Shown here piece after piece: positions 22,858 to 31,758 of a DNA stretch of 64,000 nt. The translations under genes and the position numbers were made by a program. The stretch covers positions 310,001-374,000 of the forward strand of contig NZ_JIAD01000001.1 in assembly GCF_000688015.1 (NCBI RefSeq), given 5' to 3'. The notes beneath the pieces were generated by a model. The model searched no databases. It was not told where the DNA came from and saw only the letters and a program-made list of their open reading frames with translations. This DNA comes from Eubacterium sp. AB3007. Lineage in GTDB: Bacteria; Bacillota; Clostridia; Peptostreptococcales; Anaerovoracaceae. Numbering within the stretch: the stretch's first letter is position 1; each line of letters begins with the position of its first letter.

Positions 22858-24897
22858 ATGATCATCACACTGAAAGACGGCAGTCAGAAACAGTATGACC
22901 AGCCCATGGCGGTCATCGACATTGCCAGAGACCTGAGCGACGGGCTTGCCCGCATGGCCTGCATCGGCCAGGTAGACGGAGAATATGTAGACCTGAGAAC
23001 GGTTGTCGATAAGGATGCTTCTGTAAACATCCTGACCTTCGAGGACGACCACGGCAAGGAAGCCTATCGCCACACCTGCGCCCACGTGCTGGCAGAGGCG
23101 GTGCAGAACCTGTTCCCCGAGGCCAAGCTGGCCATCGGACCGTCCATCGACAACGGTTTCTACTATGACTTCGATCTGCGTCCACTGGACAGAGAGGACC
23201 TGGACAAGATCGAGAAGGAAATGAAGAAGATCATCAAGAAGGGGGACGAACTGAAATACTACACTCTCCCCAGAGAAGAGGCCATCGCGCTGATGGAGAG
23301 CAGGGAGGAGCCTTATAAGGTCGAGATGATCAAGGACCTGCCGGAGGATGAGACCATCTCCTTCTACCAGCAGGGCGATTTCATCGAGCTTTGTGCTGGA
23401 CCGCACCTGATGAGCACCAAGCCCATCAAGGCATTCAAGCTCACCTCTAGCTCCGGTGCTTACTGGAGAGGCGATGAGCATAACAAGATGCTGACACGTA
23501 TCTACGGCACTGCCTACACCAAGAAGGCAGACCTGGAGGAGCGTCTCGCGTTCCTGGCAGACATCAAGAACAGAGACCACAACCGCCTGGGGCGTGAGAT
23601 GGGTCTGTTCACCACCGTAGATGTGATCGGCCAGGGGCTGCCCCTGTTCCTGCCCAAGGGAACCAAGATGATCCAGAAGCTGCAGCGCTGGATCGAGGAC
23701 CTGGAGGATTACGAGTGGGGCTACGTGCGTACCCGTACACCGCTGATGGCCAAGTCCACCCTGTACAAGATCTCCGACCACTGGTATCACTACAAGGACG
23801 GAATGTTCACCTTTGGCTACGAGAGCAAGGAGGATATGGAGAAGGCAGAGGATCGCTCCGGCGAGATCCGCGGCGTGGAAGACCTGGCACTCATCGAGAA
23901 CGACGCGGATGCCAACGTCTACGCCATGCGCCCCATGACCTGCCCGTTCCAGTACTATGTGTACAAAGCCACCCAGAAGAGTTACCGTGACCTGCCGTAC
24001 AGAATGGGAGAGACATCGACCCTGTTCAGAAACGAGGATTCCGGTGAGATGCACGGGCTGACACGTGTCCGCCAATTCACGATCTCTGAGGGGCATCTGG
24101 TGTGCACACCGGAGCAGATCGACCAGGAGTTCAAGGATTGCGTCCGCCTGGCGAAATACTGCCTGACCACGCTGGGTGTGGAAGAAGATGTGACCTACCG
24201 GTTCTCCAAGTGGGACCCGAACGATTCCGATAAGTACATCGGGGACGCAGCCTCCTGGGACAAGGTTCAGGGAATGATGAAGAAGATCCTGGACGAGATC
24301 GGACTGGAATATACAGAGGCAGAGGGCGAGGCCGCCTTCTATGGGCCCAAGCTGGATATCCAGGCCAAGAACGTCTACGGCAAGGAAGACACCATGATCA
24401 CCATCCAGCTGGACATGTTCCTGGCGGAGCGGTACGACATGTACTACATCGACAAGGACGGCAGCAAGAAGCGTCCATACATCATCCACAGAACTTCCAT
24501 GGGTTGCTACGAGAGAACGCTGGCATGGCTCATCGAGAAGTATGCCGGCAAGTTCCCCACATGGCTTTGTGCGGAGCAGGTACGCGTGCTCCCGGTCTCC
24601 GAGAAATACGCGGACTACGCACAGGAAGTATTCAAGGAACTCCGCAGGAACGGGGTGGATGTTACTGTGGACAACAGTGCTGAGCGTCTTGGTTACAAGC
24701 TCCGCCAGGCGCAGCTTGACCGTCTGCCGTACATGCTGGTAGTTGGCGGCAAGGAAGAAGAAGAAAAGACTGTCTCCGTCAGAAGCCGGTTCGCCGGAGA
24801 TGAAGGCAGCAAGCCGTTGTCCGCGTTCGTCGATCAGATCTGCGAGGAGATCCGCACAAAGGCTATCCGCAAGGAAGAACCAAAGGATGAGAAATAA
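22858..24897 (+). CDS. thrS: threonyl-tRNA synthetase
   Basis: 679 residues with the usual order: N-terminal TGS domain (about 1-60), editing domain with HTCAHVLAEA, class II catalytic core and C-terminal anticodon-binding domain. The catalytic core shows motif 2 near FRNEDSGEMHGLTRVR and the zinc ligand Cys in RPMTCPFQYY. It charges tRNA-Thr and its editing domain removes mischarged Ser. Expression is set by the T-box leader. The last base of the stop codon is the first of the fchA start, so the two genes are coupled. Confidence 0.97.
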   Translation: MIITLKDGSQKQYDQPMAVIDIARDLSDGLARMACIGQVDGEYVDLRTVVDKDASVNILTFEDDHGKEAYRHTCAHVLAEAVQNLFPEAKLAIGPSIDNGFYYDFDLRPLDREDLDKIEKEMKKIIKKGDELKYYTLPREEAIALMESREEPYKVEMIKDLPEDETISFYQQGDFIELCAGPHLMSTKPIKAFKLTSSSGAYWRGDEHNKMLTRIYGTAYTKKADLEERLAFLADIKNRDHNRLGREMGLFTTVDVIGQGLPLFLPKGTKMIQKLQRWIEDLEDYEWGYVRTRTPLMAKSTLYKISDHWYHYKDGMFTFGYESKEDMEKAEDRSGEIRGVEDLALIENDADANVYAMRPMTCPFQYYVYKATQKSYRDLPYRMGETSTLFRNEDSGEMHGLTRVRQFTISEGHLVCTPEQIDQEFKDCVRLAKYCLTTLGVEEDVTYRFSKWDPNDSDKYIGDAASWDKVQGMMKKILDEIGLEYTEAEGEAAFYGPKLDIQAKNVYGKEDTMITIQLDMFLAERYDMYYIDKDGSKKRPYIIHRTSMGCYERTLAWLIEKYAGKFPTWLCAEQVRVLPVSEKYADYAQEVFKELRRNGVDVTVDNSAERLGYKLRQAQLDRLPYMLVVGGKEEEEKTVSVRSRFAGDEGSKPLSAFVDQICEEIRTKAIRKEEPKDEK

Positions 24898-25532
24898 TGA
24901 CTGAGAGATTGACGACCCTGCGCTGCGATGAGTTCGTGGCGCAACTGGGATCCGATGCGCCGGTGCCGGGAGGCGGAAGTGCCTCCGGTCTGGTGGCGGC
25001 ACTGGCGACTGCCCTTGCCAATATGGTGGGACATCTGACTGTCGGAAAGAAGAAATACGCAGAGGTGGAGGAGGAGATCCAGACACTCATGAAGCGCTGC
25101 GATGCGCTGGAGAAGGAGATGCTGGCCATGGCTGAGAAGGACGCGGAGGCATTCCGGCCCCTGTCAGCCGCTTATCGTATGCCGGAGGATACCCCGGAAC
25201 AGGCTGAAGAGAAAGCCCGTGTTATGGAAGAGGTGTTGGCGGAGGCGACGTATGCGCCGCTGGAGATCGTCCGGGGATGTCGAGAGGTCATCGAGATCTG
25301 CGATGCGTTTGCCCACAAGGGCAGCCGTCTGGCGGTGAGCGATGCCGGTGTTGGTGTGCTCTTCGCCAAGTCCGCCATGCAAGGTGCGGCGCTGAATGTG
25401 TTCATCAACACCAGATCCATGAAAGACCGAAAGCAGGCAGCAGACATCAACCGGGAGACCGAGGCGATCCTGTCCGTTTACGGCCGGAAGGCCGACGAGG
25501 TGTACGCATACGTACGGAACCAGCTGCGGTAG
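24897..25532 (+). CDS. fchA: cyclodeaminase/cyclohydrolase family protein (FchA-like)
   Basis: 211 residues, the typical size of stand-alone FTCD_C-domain proteins, all helical. The N-terminal loop GSDAPVPGGGSASGLVAALA is the folate-binding signature. In Clostridia this protein is methenyl-THF cyclohydrolase; in histidine degradation the same fold is formimino-THF cyclodeaminase. The presence of fhs in the window favours the cyclohydrolase role, but no folD or hut genes are nearby to settle it. It is translated directly after thrS. Confidence 0.85.
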   Translation: MTERLTTLRCDEFVAQLGSDAPVPGGGSASGLVAALATALANMVGHLTVGKKKYAEVEEEIQTLMKRCDALEKEMLAMAEKDAEAFRPLSAAYRMPEDTPEQAEEKARVMEEVLAEATYAPLEIVRGCREVIEICDAFAHKGSRLAVSDAGVGVLFAKSAMQGAALNVFINTRSMKDRKQAADINRETEAILSVYGRKADEVYAYVRNQLR

Positions 25533-25533
25533 A

Positions 25534-26619
25534 TCACAGGTCGGTGTAGAAAATCCCTGTCAGTAACTGCACGCCGATGGATACGGCGGTGATGGCGCAC
25601 CAGCAGCAGAAGCCCAGGAGGATTGGTTTTCCGCCTTTGCGGACAAGGTCCACGAGGTTGGTATTCAGTCCGATGGCGCACATGGCCATGGCGATGAAGA
25701 ACCGTGCCAGCCATTTGGTCACCGGCACAAAGCCGTCCATGTAGCCGGCGGCGAAGGCGCCGGCAGGCAGGAGGCCTGCCAGTGTGGTGATCAGGGAGGC
25801 CCCAATGAAGAACAGAATGAAGAACGGGAAGACGCTCTTGACGGAGTAGCTTCCCGTTTTGCTTTCCTGGTCCTGGATATGGCTGTGGCGGGAAGCGTGG
25901 TAAATTGCAAGCACCAGTGTGATGGGAATGATGGCCAGGGTACGGGTTAGTTTCACGGTGACAGCGGCAGACAGGATACCATCTGTTCCATAGATGCTCT
26001 CTGCGGTGGCGGCAGCGGCGGTGACAGAGGAAGTGTCATTGACCGCTGTGCCGGCGAACACAGCGAAGCCCTCTGACCCCAGGCCGATGGCATGGCCCAG
26101 GGTGGGGAAGATCAGGGCAGCGATGACGTTAAAGAAGAAGATCACAGAGATGGACTGGGCGATCTGTTCGTCATCGGCATCGATCACCGGGGCGGTGGCA
26201 GCAATGGCGGAGCCGCCGCATATGGAAGACCCTACACCGATGAGCGTGGCGATCTTGCCGTTCATGCGCAGGGCTTTGTGCAGGATATAGGCCACGAGCA
26301 GGGAGGTGCTGATGGTGGACACGATCACCGGAAGGCTCATGCTCCCCACGCTGGCGATGGTGCCCAGGTTCAATGAGAAGCCAAGGATGATCACAGCGTA
26401 CTGCAGGATCTTCTTGGAGGTGAATCGGATGCCGTCCTTGGTGGTATCCATAGAGGCCAGAGTGGGAATGGCCATGGTGATGACCATTCCCAGCAGGATG
26501 GCAAAGACAGGGGCCCCCACCAGATCCAGCGAGAATCTTCCGATGTGCAGGCGGGACAAGAGGGTGGCGATGGCTGCGATGGCCGCGCAGAGAAGTATTC
26601 CGGGTAGCTTTGTTTTCAT
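25534..26619 (-). CDS. YeiH-family putative sulfate/anion exporter (UPF0324)
   Basis: 361 residues with about ten membrane helices. The conserved family segments are visible: GSSICGGSAIAA, GTAVNDTSSVTAA and the C-terminal AMCAIGLNTN. The family is annotated as putative sulfate or sulfonate-related transporter without firm biochemistry. A LysR-family gene is divergently transcribed, the same arrangement as yeiH-yeiE in enterobacteria, which suggests control by it. Start ATG at 26619 follows an A/G-rich region (AAAGGAATC). It overlaps nothing and ends next to fchA on the other strand. Confidence 0.88.
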   Translation of the reverse strand: MKTKLPGILLCAAIAAIATLLSRLHIGRFSLDLVGAPVFAILLGMVITMAIPTLASMDTTKDGIRFTSKKILQYAVIILGFSLNLGTIASVGSMSLPVIVSTISTSLLVAYILHKALRMNGKIATLIGVGSSICGGSAIAATAPVIDADDEQIAQSISVIFFFNVIAALIFPTLGHAIGLGSEGFAVFAGTAVNDTSSVTAAAATAESIYGTDGILSAAVTVKLTRTLAIIPITLVLAIYHASRHSHIQDQESKTGSYSVKSVFPFFILFFIGASLITTLAGLLPAGAFAAGYMDGFVPVTKWLARFFIAMAMCAIGLNTNLVDLVRKGGKPILLGFCCWCAITAVSIGVQLLTGIFYTDL

Positions 26620-26668
26620 TTTTTTGATTCCTTTCTGTGATTTCCAAGGTTGATTATAGCACCGTATC

Positions 26669-26709
26669 GTGATAATATCTAATTATTATTTGTGATGTGG
26701 TGATAATAT
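26669..26709. promoter_or_regulatory. direct repeats in the yeiH-like/lysR control region
   Basis: GTGATAATAT occurs at 26669-26678 and 26700-26709, 31 bases apart (about three DNA turns), inside the divergent intergenic region. They are candidate binding sites for the LysR-type regulator. This is an inference from position and spacing. Confidence 0.45.
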
Positions 26710-26727
26710 AGATTTATGAGGTGCGAG

Positions 26728-27621
26728 ATGATCGACCAGAGGCTAAAGACATTTGTGGTATTGTGCAGGCTGATGAACTATCGGAGGACGGCGGAGGCGC
26801 TGAATATGACGCAGCCGGCGGTGACGCAGCACATCCAGTATCTGGAGAAGCAGTACGGGTGCAGACTGTTTCTGTATGACAGGCGGAAGCTGATCATGAC
26901 CCCTGAAGGAGAGGTGCTTCTGAAATACGCTGAGAATGTTCTGTACCAGGAGAAGAAACTGCGGGAGCAACTGGCGGAGCAGAGAGGGTGGGATCTTTCT
27001 ATCGGCGCGACCAAGACCATCGGGGAGTTCGTGATCTCGGAGCATGTGGAGGCATGGCTGGCGGTGGCGGGTAATCGTCTGTCCGTGGAAGTGGATAACA
27101 CGGAGCATCTGCTGGGCAAACTCTCCGATGGTTCTCTTGATTTCGCGTTGATCGAGGGCACGTTTGACCGGCAGATGTTCGCCAGTCAGCTATATCGGGA
27201 GGAACTCTTTCTGGGGATCTGCGGCAAGGAGCACCCTTTTGCAGGGCAGATCGTGCCGTTGGACTCTCTTTGGAAAGAGCACCTGATCCTGCGAGAAGAG
27301 GGTTCCGGGACCAGAAACATTCTGGAGCAGGTGCTGGCAGAGCATAACCGAAGTGTAAAGGATTTTCGCATGGTCACCACCATCAGCAATTTCGGGCTGA
27401 TGATGCGGCTCGTCCGGGATACAGGGGGGATCACCTTTGCATACCAGGCGGTGCTCGACCAGAATGATGGATTGACCGCCTTTGCGGTAAAGGGGTGGGA
27501 GATCCTGCGGGAGTTCAACTATGTATTCCTGGATACGCCTGTTTCCAGACAGGCTGTCAAGCTGTTCGAGGAGGTCCGCCCCACCGCCGGTCCTTCCGTT
27601 GACACCTATCACTTACGATAG
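26728..27621 (+). CDS. LysR-family transcriptional regulator
   Basis: 297 residues from the ATG at 26728, chosen because GAGGTGCGAG precedes it; the ATG at 26716 lacks a site. The N-terminal winged helix has the family pattern RTAEALNMTQPAVTQHIQYLEKQYG. The rest is the two-lobe effector-binding domain. It probably controls the divergent YeiH-like transporter. It resembles CysL/YeiE-type regulators by context, but the effector cannot be told. Confidence 0.92.
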   Translation: MIDQRLKTFVVLCRLMNYRRTAEALNMTQPAVTQHIQYLEKQYGCRLFLYDRRKLIMTPEGEVLLKYAENVLYQEKKLREQLAEQRGWDLSIGATKTIGEFVISEHVEAWLAVAGNRLSVEVDNTEHLLGKLSDGSLDFALIEGTFDRQMFASQLYREELFLGICGKEHPFAGQIVPLDSLWKEHLILREEGSGTRNILEQVLAEHNRSVKDFRMVTTISNFGLMMRLVRDTGGITFAYQAVLDQNDGLTAFAVKGWEILREFNYVFLDTPVSRQAVKLFEEVRPTAGPSVDTYHLR

Positions 27622-27655
27622 TAAAATATGTGATATACACAGGAGGTAAGCGACG

Positions 27656-27832
27656 ATGAAGAAAACGGCGATACTGTGTTCCTTGCTAGTGCTGATCGCT
27701 TTTCTGGTGATCCTTATGATCACCGGTGCTCTGGGACAGGTGTTCGGAAAGAAGGTAGAGATCATCGCGCTGGTGATCATCGCTATCGGTCTGGCGGGGT
27801 TTCTTCTCCTGGACCGAAGGAAAGGAGACTGA
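27656..27832 (+). CDS. small two-helix membrane protein (58 aa)
   Basis: ATG at 27656 follows an excellent ACAGGAGGTAAGCGACG site. The 58-residue product is MKKTAILCSLLVLIAFLVIL at the start, then a short loop with GQVFGKK, a second hydrophobic helix and a basic DRRKGD tail. It predicts as two membrane segments with no catalytic residues. It ends two bases before the alpha/beta hydrolase start, so both are on one mRNA. The function is unknown. It is real on the strength of its ribosome binding site and tight packing. Confidence 0.7.
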   Translation: MKKTAILCSLLVLIAFLVILMITGALGQVFGKKVEIIALVIIAIGLAGFLLLDRRKGD

Positions 27833-27833
27833 G

Positions 27834-28559
27834 ATGCGAAGGCGACGGATATGGATCCCGGCCATCTTGCTTGGGATCTTGCTGCTATGCCTTGCCGCAT
27901 TCTTCCTATATACAGGGAACTATTATCACGCAGATCCTGCTGCAGACAAGGCGCTGGTTTCGGACAGCGATGTGTCGGTTTCCAGGGAATCCTACGGCTG
28001 GCGGTTCGATGGACCCTCTGAGGACAGTGCATTGATCTTCTACCCGGGAGGCAAGGTGGAGGCCTCTGCCTACGCGCCGTTGCTGCACCGGCTGGCTGCC
28101 GGTGGAATGGACGCAATGCTGGTGGAGATGCCTTTTCGGCTTGCGGTTTTTGGGACAGGGAAGGCAGAGAATGTCATAGAAGCGCACGACTATCGCCATT
28201 GGTACATCGGCGGACACTCTCTGGGAGGTGTGATGGCAGCTGATTACGCCGCAGACCATGAGGATGCGGTGGAAGGGGTCGTGCTCCTTGCCTCCTATCC
28301 TTCGAAGAAGCTTGCGGATCCACTTACGGAAATCAGCATATATGGCTCTCATGACCGGGTGCTGAATATGACGAGCATGGAGAAAGCCAGGGGATTTGCT
28401 TCGTCCGACTTCCGGGAGCACGTGATCCGGGGAGGCAATCACGCTCAGTTTGGCAACTACGGCACGCAGAGAGGAGACGGAACGGCAAAGATCTCCGCGG
28501 ATGCACAGCAGCAGGAGACCGTTCGTCTGCTTCTGCAGGATGTAGGTAAGACAGAATGA
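27834..28559 (+). CDS. membrane-anchored alpha/beta hydrolase
   Basis: 241 residues. An N-terminal hydrophobic helix (about 5-25) should anchor or export it. The hydrolase core has the oxyanion-loop segment FYPGGKVEASAYAPL, the nucleophile elbow GGHSLGG, and probable acid Asp in YGSHDRVL and His in RGGNHAQFGNYG. The NHAQFG ending and fold match the Abhydrolase_5 group. The substrate is unknown, and an extracytoplasmic ester or lipid is likely. It overlaps sfsA by four bases. Confidence 0.85.
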   Translation: MRRRRIWIPAILLGILLLCLAAFFLYTGNYYHADPAADKALVSDSDVSVSRESYGWRFDGPSEDSALIFYPGGKVEASAYAPLLHRLAAGGMDAMLVEMPFRLAVFGTGKAENVIEAHDYRHWYIGGHSLGGVMAADYAADHEDAVEGVVLLASYPSKKLADPLTEISIYGSHDRVLNMTSMEKARGFASSDFREHVIRGGNHAQFGNYGTQRGDGTAKISADAQQQETVRLLLQDVGKTE

Positions 28560-29248
28560 AGTACGAGAATATCAGAGAAGCAGTGTTCCTGCGTCGGCTT
28601 AATCGCTTTGTGGCAGAGGTGGAGATCGATGGCAGACAGGAGCGGGTGCATGTTAAGAACACCGGGCGCTGCAGGGAGCTGCTGATCCCCGGCAGCCAGA
28701 TCTGGCTCACAAAGCCCGGTACCCCGGGCCGCAAGACGGAATACGATCTGGTGGCGGTGCGGAAGGACAACGGACTGCTGTTTAACATCGACAGCCAGGC
28801 ACCCAACAAGGTGGTCGCGGAATGGCTGGCTGAACAGAATTATGAGGTGGTGAAGCCTGAGTTTACCTACGGGGATTCCCGCATCGACTTCTATATGGAG
28901 CGGGAGGATATCCGCTGTCTGATGGAAGTGAAGGGCTGTACGCTGGAGATCGACGGTGTCGGGTACTTTCCAGATGCCCCAACGGAGAGGGGAGTCAAGC
29001 ACATCCGGGAACTGATCCGCGCACGAGAAGAAGGCTATGAGGCGGCTCTGGCCTTCGTCATCCAGATGGACGGCATAACAGAGGTGCGCCCCAATGTGGC
29101 TACGCATCCTGCTTTCGGGGAGGCCATGGAGGATGCCCGGAAGGCGGGCGTGCAGATCTTGTTCCTTCCCTGCCATGTGGAGCCAGACGAACTGAGGATT
29201 GTAGGGGGTGAACATGCATTATATCAATGCCAGGACCATTCTGAATAA
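28556..29248 (+). CDS. sfsA: SfsA family nuclease-like protein
   Basis: 230 residues, the full family length. Conserved segments are VHVKNTGRCRELL, the PD-(D/E)XK-like part DSRIDFYME ... CLMEVKGCTLE, and FPDAPTERGVKH. SfsA was named for sugar fermentation stimulation in E. coli, and the fold suggests a DNA/RNA-binding nuclease; its real role is not settled. The gene overlaps the hydrolase upstream and shares 35 bases with the next gene in another frame, so translation is probably coupled. Confidence 0.93.
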   Translation: MKYENIREAVFLRRLNRFVAEVEIDGRQERVHVKNTGRCRELLIPGSQIWLTKPGTPGRKTEYDLVAVRKDNGLLFNIDSQAPNKVVAEWLAEQNYEVVKPEFTYGDSRIDFYMEREDIRCLMEVKGCTLEIDGVGYFPDAPTERGVKHIRELIRAREEGYEAALAFVIQMDGITEVRPNVATHPAFGEAMEDARKAGVQILFLPCHVEPDELRIVGGEHALYQCQDHSE

Positions 29249-30092
29249 CAATCACGGTGCAGTGGGCATGAATCTCTATCGGGGGTGCTCCCACGGCTGC
29301 ATCTATTGTGACAGTCGCAGCAGAGTATACCAGATGGATCATCCCTTTGAGGACATCGCCGTCAAACAAAATGCTCCGGAACTTCTGGAAAAAGCCCTTG
29401 GCACCAAACGCAAAAAGTGCATGATCGGTACTGGGTCCATGTCAGATCCATATATTCCGCTAGAGGAGGAACTGCAGTTGACCCGTCGTTGCCTGGAGAT
29501 TATCCGAAACCACGATTTCGGAGTGACTATGATCACCAAGTCCGACCGCATCCTGCGAGACCTGGACCTACTGGTTGAGATCCACCGGAGAGCCAGATGT
29601 GTGGTTCAGATGACGCTGACCACCTGGGATGAGGCTTTGTGCAGAGTACTGGAACCAGGAGTGTGCAGTTCCCAGCGAAGAGTGGAGGTGCTGCGCATAT
29701 TGCGGGATCATGGGATCCCAACAGTGGTATGGCTCACACCCATTCTTCCTTATATTAACGACACAGAAGAAAACCTGCTGTCTATCCTCTCCGCTTGTGC
29801 AGAAGCTGAAGTGCAGGGGATCATCTGTTTTGGTATGGGTGTCACCATGCGTGAGGGGAACCGGGAGTATTTCTACGAAGCGCTGGATCGTCATTTTCCA
29901 GGAATGAAAGACCGATACATTCGTTCCTTTGGACTCAATTACCAACTGATAAGTCCTAACCACCGGCCACTGATGAAACTCTTTCATGGCTTTTGCCGGA
30001 AACACGGGATCATTGACACACCGGAGGACTGCTTTCGTTTTCTTTCAGAATTTCAGGAAAAGGATGATCAGATCAGTTTTTTCGATATGTGA
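29214..30092 (+). CDS. radical SAM protein, SPL/Rv2578c-like family
   Basis: 292 residues from the ATG at 29214, preceded by GTAGGGGG; an in-frame GTG at 29208 is less likely. The cluster motif is CSHGCIYCD (CxxxCxxC). The segment GTGSMSDPYIPLEEE is typical of the spore-photoproduct-lyase-like group that holds many unassigned members. The C-terminus ends with QISFFDM. It should bind a [4Fe-4S] cluster and SAM and start radical chemistry. The substrate is unknown; true SplB has a conserved Cys near its C-terminus, and I see no clear equivalent. Confidence 0.88.
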   Translation: MHYINARTILNNNHGAVGMNLYRGCSHGCIYCDSRSRVYQMDHPFEDIAVKQNAPELLEKALGTKRKKCMIGTGSMSDPYIPLEEELQLTRRCLEIIRNHDFGVTMITKSDRILRDLDLLVEIHRRARCVVQMTLTTWDEALCRVLEPGVCSSQRRVEVLRILRDHGIPTVVWLTPILPYINDTEENLLSILSACAEAEVQGIICFGMGVTMREGNREYFYEALDRHFPGMKDRYIRSFGLNYQLISPNHRPLMKLFHGFCRKHGIIDTPEDCFRFLSEFQEKDDQISFFDM

Positions 30093-30108
30093 GTGGAAAG
30101 GAGACGGT

Positions 30109-30819
30109 ATGTCCAGAAATGAAATAAGGCGAATCACCTGTCCGCAGTGTGGTGCGGAGAGCGATTTCGTCGTTTGGAGCAGTGTGAACACGGGAATGGA
30201 CCCCGCACAGAAGGAGAAGGTGCTGGACCGCTCGCTGTTTCAGTTCACATGTCCGGAATGCGGGGAAGTCGCTACGGTGGATCACAGTTTCCTGTATCAC
30301 GATGTGGAACAGAGGCTCATGCTCTATATGGTCAAGGAAGAAGAGACTTTCCGGGAGGCGGTAGACTTTTTCACCAGCGATCTGCAGGTGGAGGAGAAGG
30401 ACCCGGAGAAGGCCCTGCTTGCCAGGGCCCTGAACGATGCTCAGAAGGAGTACGTGCAGCGGATCATCTTCAATATTAACCAACTGGAGGAGAAGATCCG
30501 GGTCTTTGATGCCGGACGTGATGACCGTGTGATAGAACTGCTGAAGGTGTTTTTTCAGAACCGGATCATGTCAGAGCAGCCGCAACTGGGGGATGTGGAA
30601 CTGTACTATGCCGATGACGAAGGGAAGGACGTCTTTGTGGTAATAGGCATGGAGGGTCCTCTTGGATCCTTGGAAATTCCGGAGGAACTGTACCAGGAGA
30701 CGGTGGATAATTTTGGCGGCCAGATGGCAGATCTGCGGGGCAGACAGGATCTGATCGTAGATGAGAAATGGGCGATGGAAGTGATCAAGGCGGTCTCTGT
30801 GCCGGGGAACAGATCATGA
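30109..30819 (+). CDS. CpXC-domain protein
   Basis: 236 residues from the ATG at 30109 with AAAGGAGACGG upstream. The N-terminal quarter holds a CxxC pair (TCPQCGAES) and a second (TCPECGEVA), the pattern of the CpXC domain, which should bind one zinc. The rest is acidic and helical and has no motif I know. The function of the family is unknown. The stop overlaps the ogt start (ATGA), so they form one operon with the radical SAM gene upstream. Confidence 0.8.
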   Translation: MSRNEIRRITCPQCGAESDFVVWSSVNTGMDPAQKEKVLDRSLFQFTCPECGEVATVDHSFLYHDVEQRLMLYMVKEEETFREAVDFFTSDLQVEEKDPEKALLARALNDAQKEYVQRIIFNINQLEEKIRVFDAGRDDRVIELLKVFFQNRIMSEQPQLGDVELYYADDEGKDVFVVIGMEGPLGSLEIPEELYQETVDNFGGQMADLRGRQDLIVDEKWAMEVIKAVSVPGNRS

Positions 30820-31361
30820 GCGCGCTGATCGGGCGGCCGGACAGCCAGGTGATCAGAACCTTTTTTCCGGAGTTTTATCGCATGGTCTATCACACCCCCT
30901 CGGGCTTGGATGACATCCTGCTGACCAGCGACGGCACGGCAATCACCGGACTGCGTTTTCTGCAGAACGGGGCACAAAGCCCTGTATCGGAAGAACAAGT
31001 CCCGGTGTTTGAGGAAGCAGCACGCTGGCTGGACGATTATTTTGCCGGGCATCCTGGGAGCACGTTGCCGAAGATCCGGATCGAGGAGTTGACTCCCTTT
31101 CGGAAGGAAGTACTGTCCAGGCTCATGGAGATCCCCTATGGAGAAACGGTGACTTATGGGGAAATCGCACAGGAGATCGCACAGAAGCGCAGTACGACCG
31201 GGCGCATGTCTGCCCAGGCAGTGGGCGGTGCGGTGGGATGGAATCCCATCTGTATCATGATCCCGTGTCACCGGGTGATCGGTGCGGACGGATCTTTGAC
31301 TGGATATGGTGGTGGTATAGAAAACAAGCGCTGGCTGCTTGTACACGAAGGAATACTATAG
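30816..31361 (+). CDS. ogt: methylated-DNA-protein cysteine methyltransferase
   Basis: 181 residues from the ATG at 30816. The active-site segment is MIPCHRVIGADGSLTGYGGG, in which the Cys takes the alkyl group from O6-alkylguanine. The helix-turn-helix part TYGEIAQEIAQKR and the segment QAVGGAVGWNPI precede it. It is a suicide DNA repair protein in the cytoplasm. There is no Ada-type regulatory domain, so it is Ogt-like. It overlaps the CpXC gene and is 10 bases from the VOC gene. Confidence 0.94.
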   Translation: MSALIGRPDSQVIRTFFPEFYRMVYHTPSGLDDILLTSDGTAITGLRFLQNGAQSPVSEEQVPVFEEAARWLDDYFAGHPGSTLPKIRIEELTPFRKEVLSRLMEIPYGETVTYGEIAQEIAQKRSTTGRMSAQAVGGAVGWNPICIMIPCHRVIGADGSLTGYGGGIENKRWLLVHEGIL

Positions 31362-31371
31362 GAGGCGTATT

Positions 31372-31749
31372 ATGATCAAGGGAATCCATCATGTTTCAAT
31401 GCAGTGCAACTCACCGGAGGAGTTCTCGAAGGCAGTGTCATTCTACCGCGATGTGCTGGGGATGCGTGTGGTGCGTGAGTGGCACCGGGGGGTCCAGATC
31501 GACACTGGATGTGGACTGATTGAGATCTTCATGGATACAGAAGGCGTGTTTTTGAACGGAGCCGTGGAGCACTTTGCGCTGGCTACCGATCAGGTGGACG
31601 CATGCATCGCCAGGATCCGGGAGGCTGGCTATGAGGTGTTGGTCGAACCGAAGGACGTGGAACTGGACTCTGACCCGGTATTTCCCATCCGGATCGCTTT
31701 CTTTACCGGACCTCTGGGAGAGAAGGTGGAGTTGTTTCAGGAGAAGTGA
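31372..31749 (+). CDS. VOC-superfamily (glyoxalase-like) protein
   Basis: 125 residues from the ATG at 31372 with TAGGAGGCG upstream. Two beta-alpha-beta-beta-beta modules are visible. Possible metal ligands are His7 or so in GIHHVSMQC, the Glu in GCGLIEIF, the His in AVEHFALAT and the Glu in GEKVELFQ, the usual H/E/H/E pattern. Members of this family include lactoylglutathione lyase and methylmalonyl-CoA epimerase; this one cannot be assigned. It lies between ogt and a carbonic anhydrase gene on the same strand. Confidence 0.85.
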   Translation: MIKGIHHVSMQCNSPEEFSKAVSFYRDVLGMRVVREWHRGVQIDTGCGLIEIFMDTEGVFLNGAVEHFALATDQVDACIARIREAGYEVLVEPKDVELDSDPVFPIRIAFFTGPLGEKVELFQEK

Positions 31750-31758
31750 GGTGACGAT

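Noticed and set aside
22585-25086. 833-codon - strand frame opposite thrS
   Set aside because: It overlaps a clear thrS gene and T-box; the composition is that of an antisense shadow.
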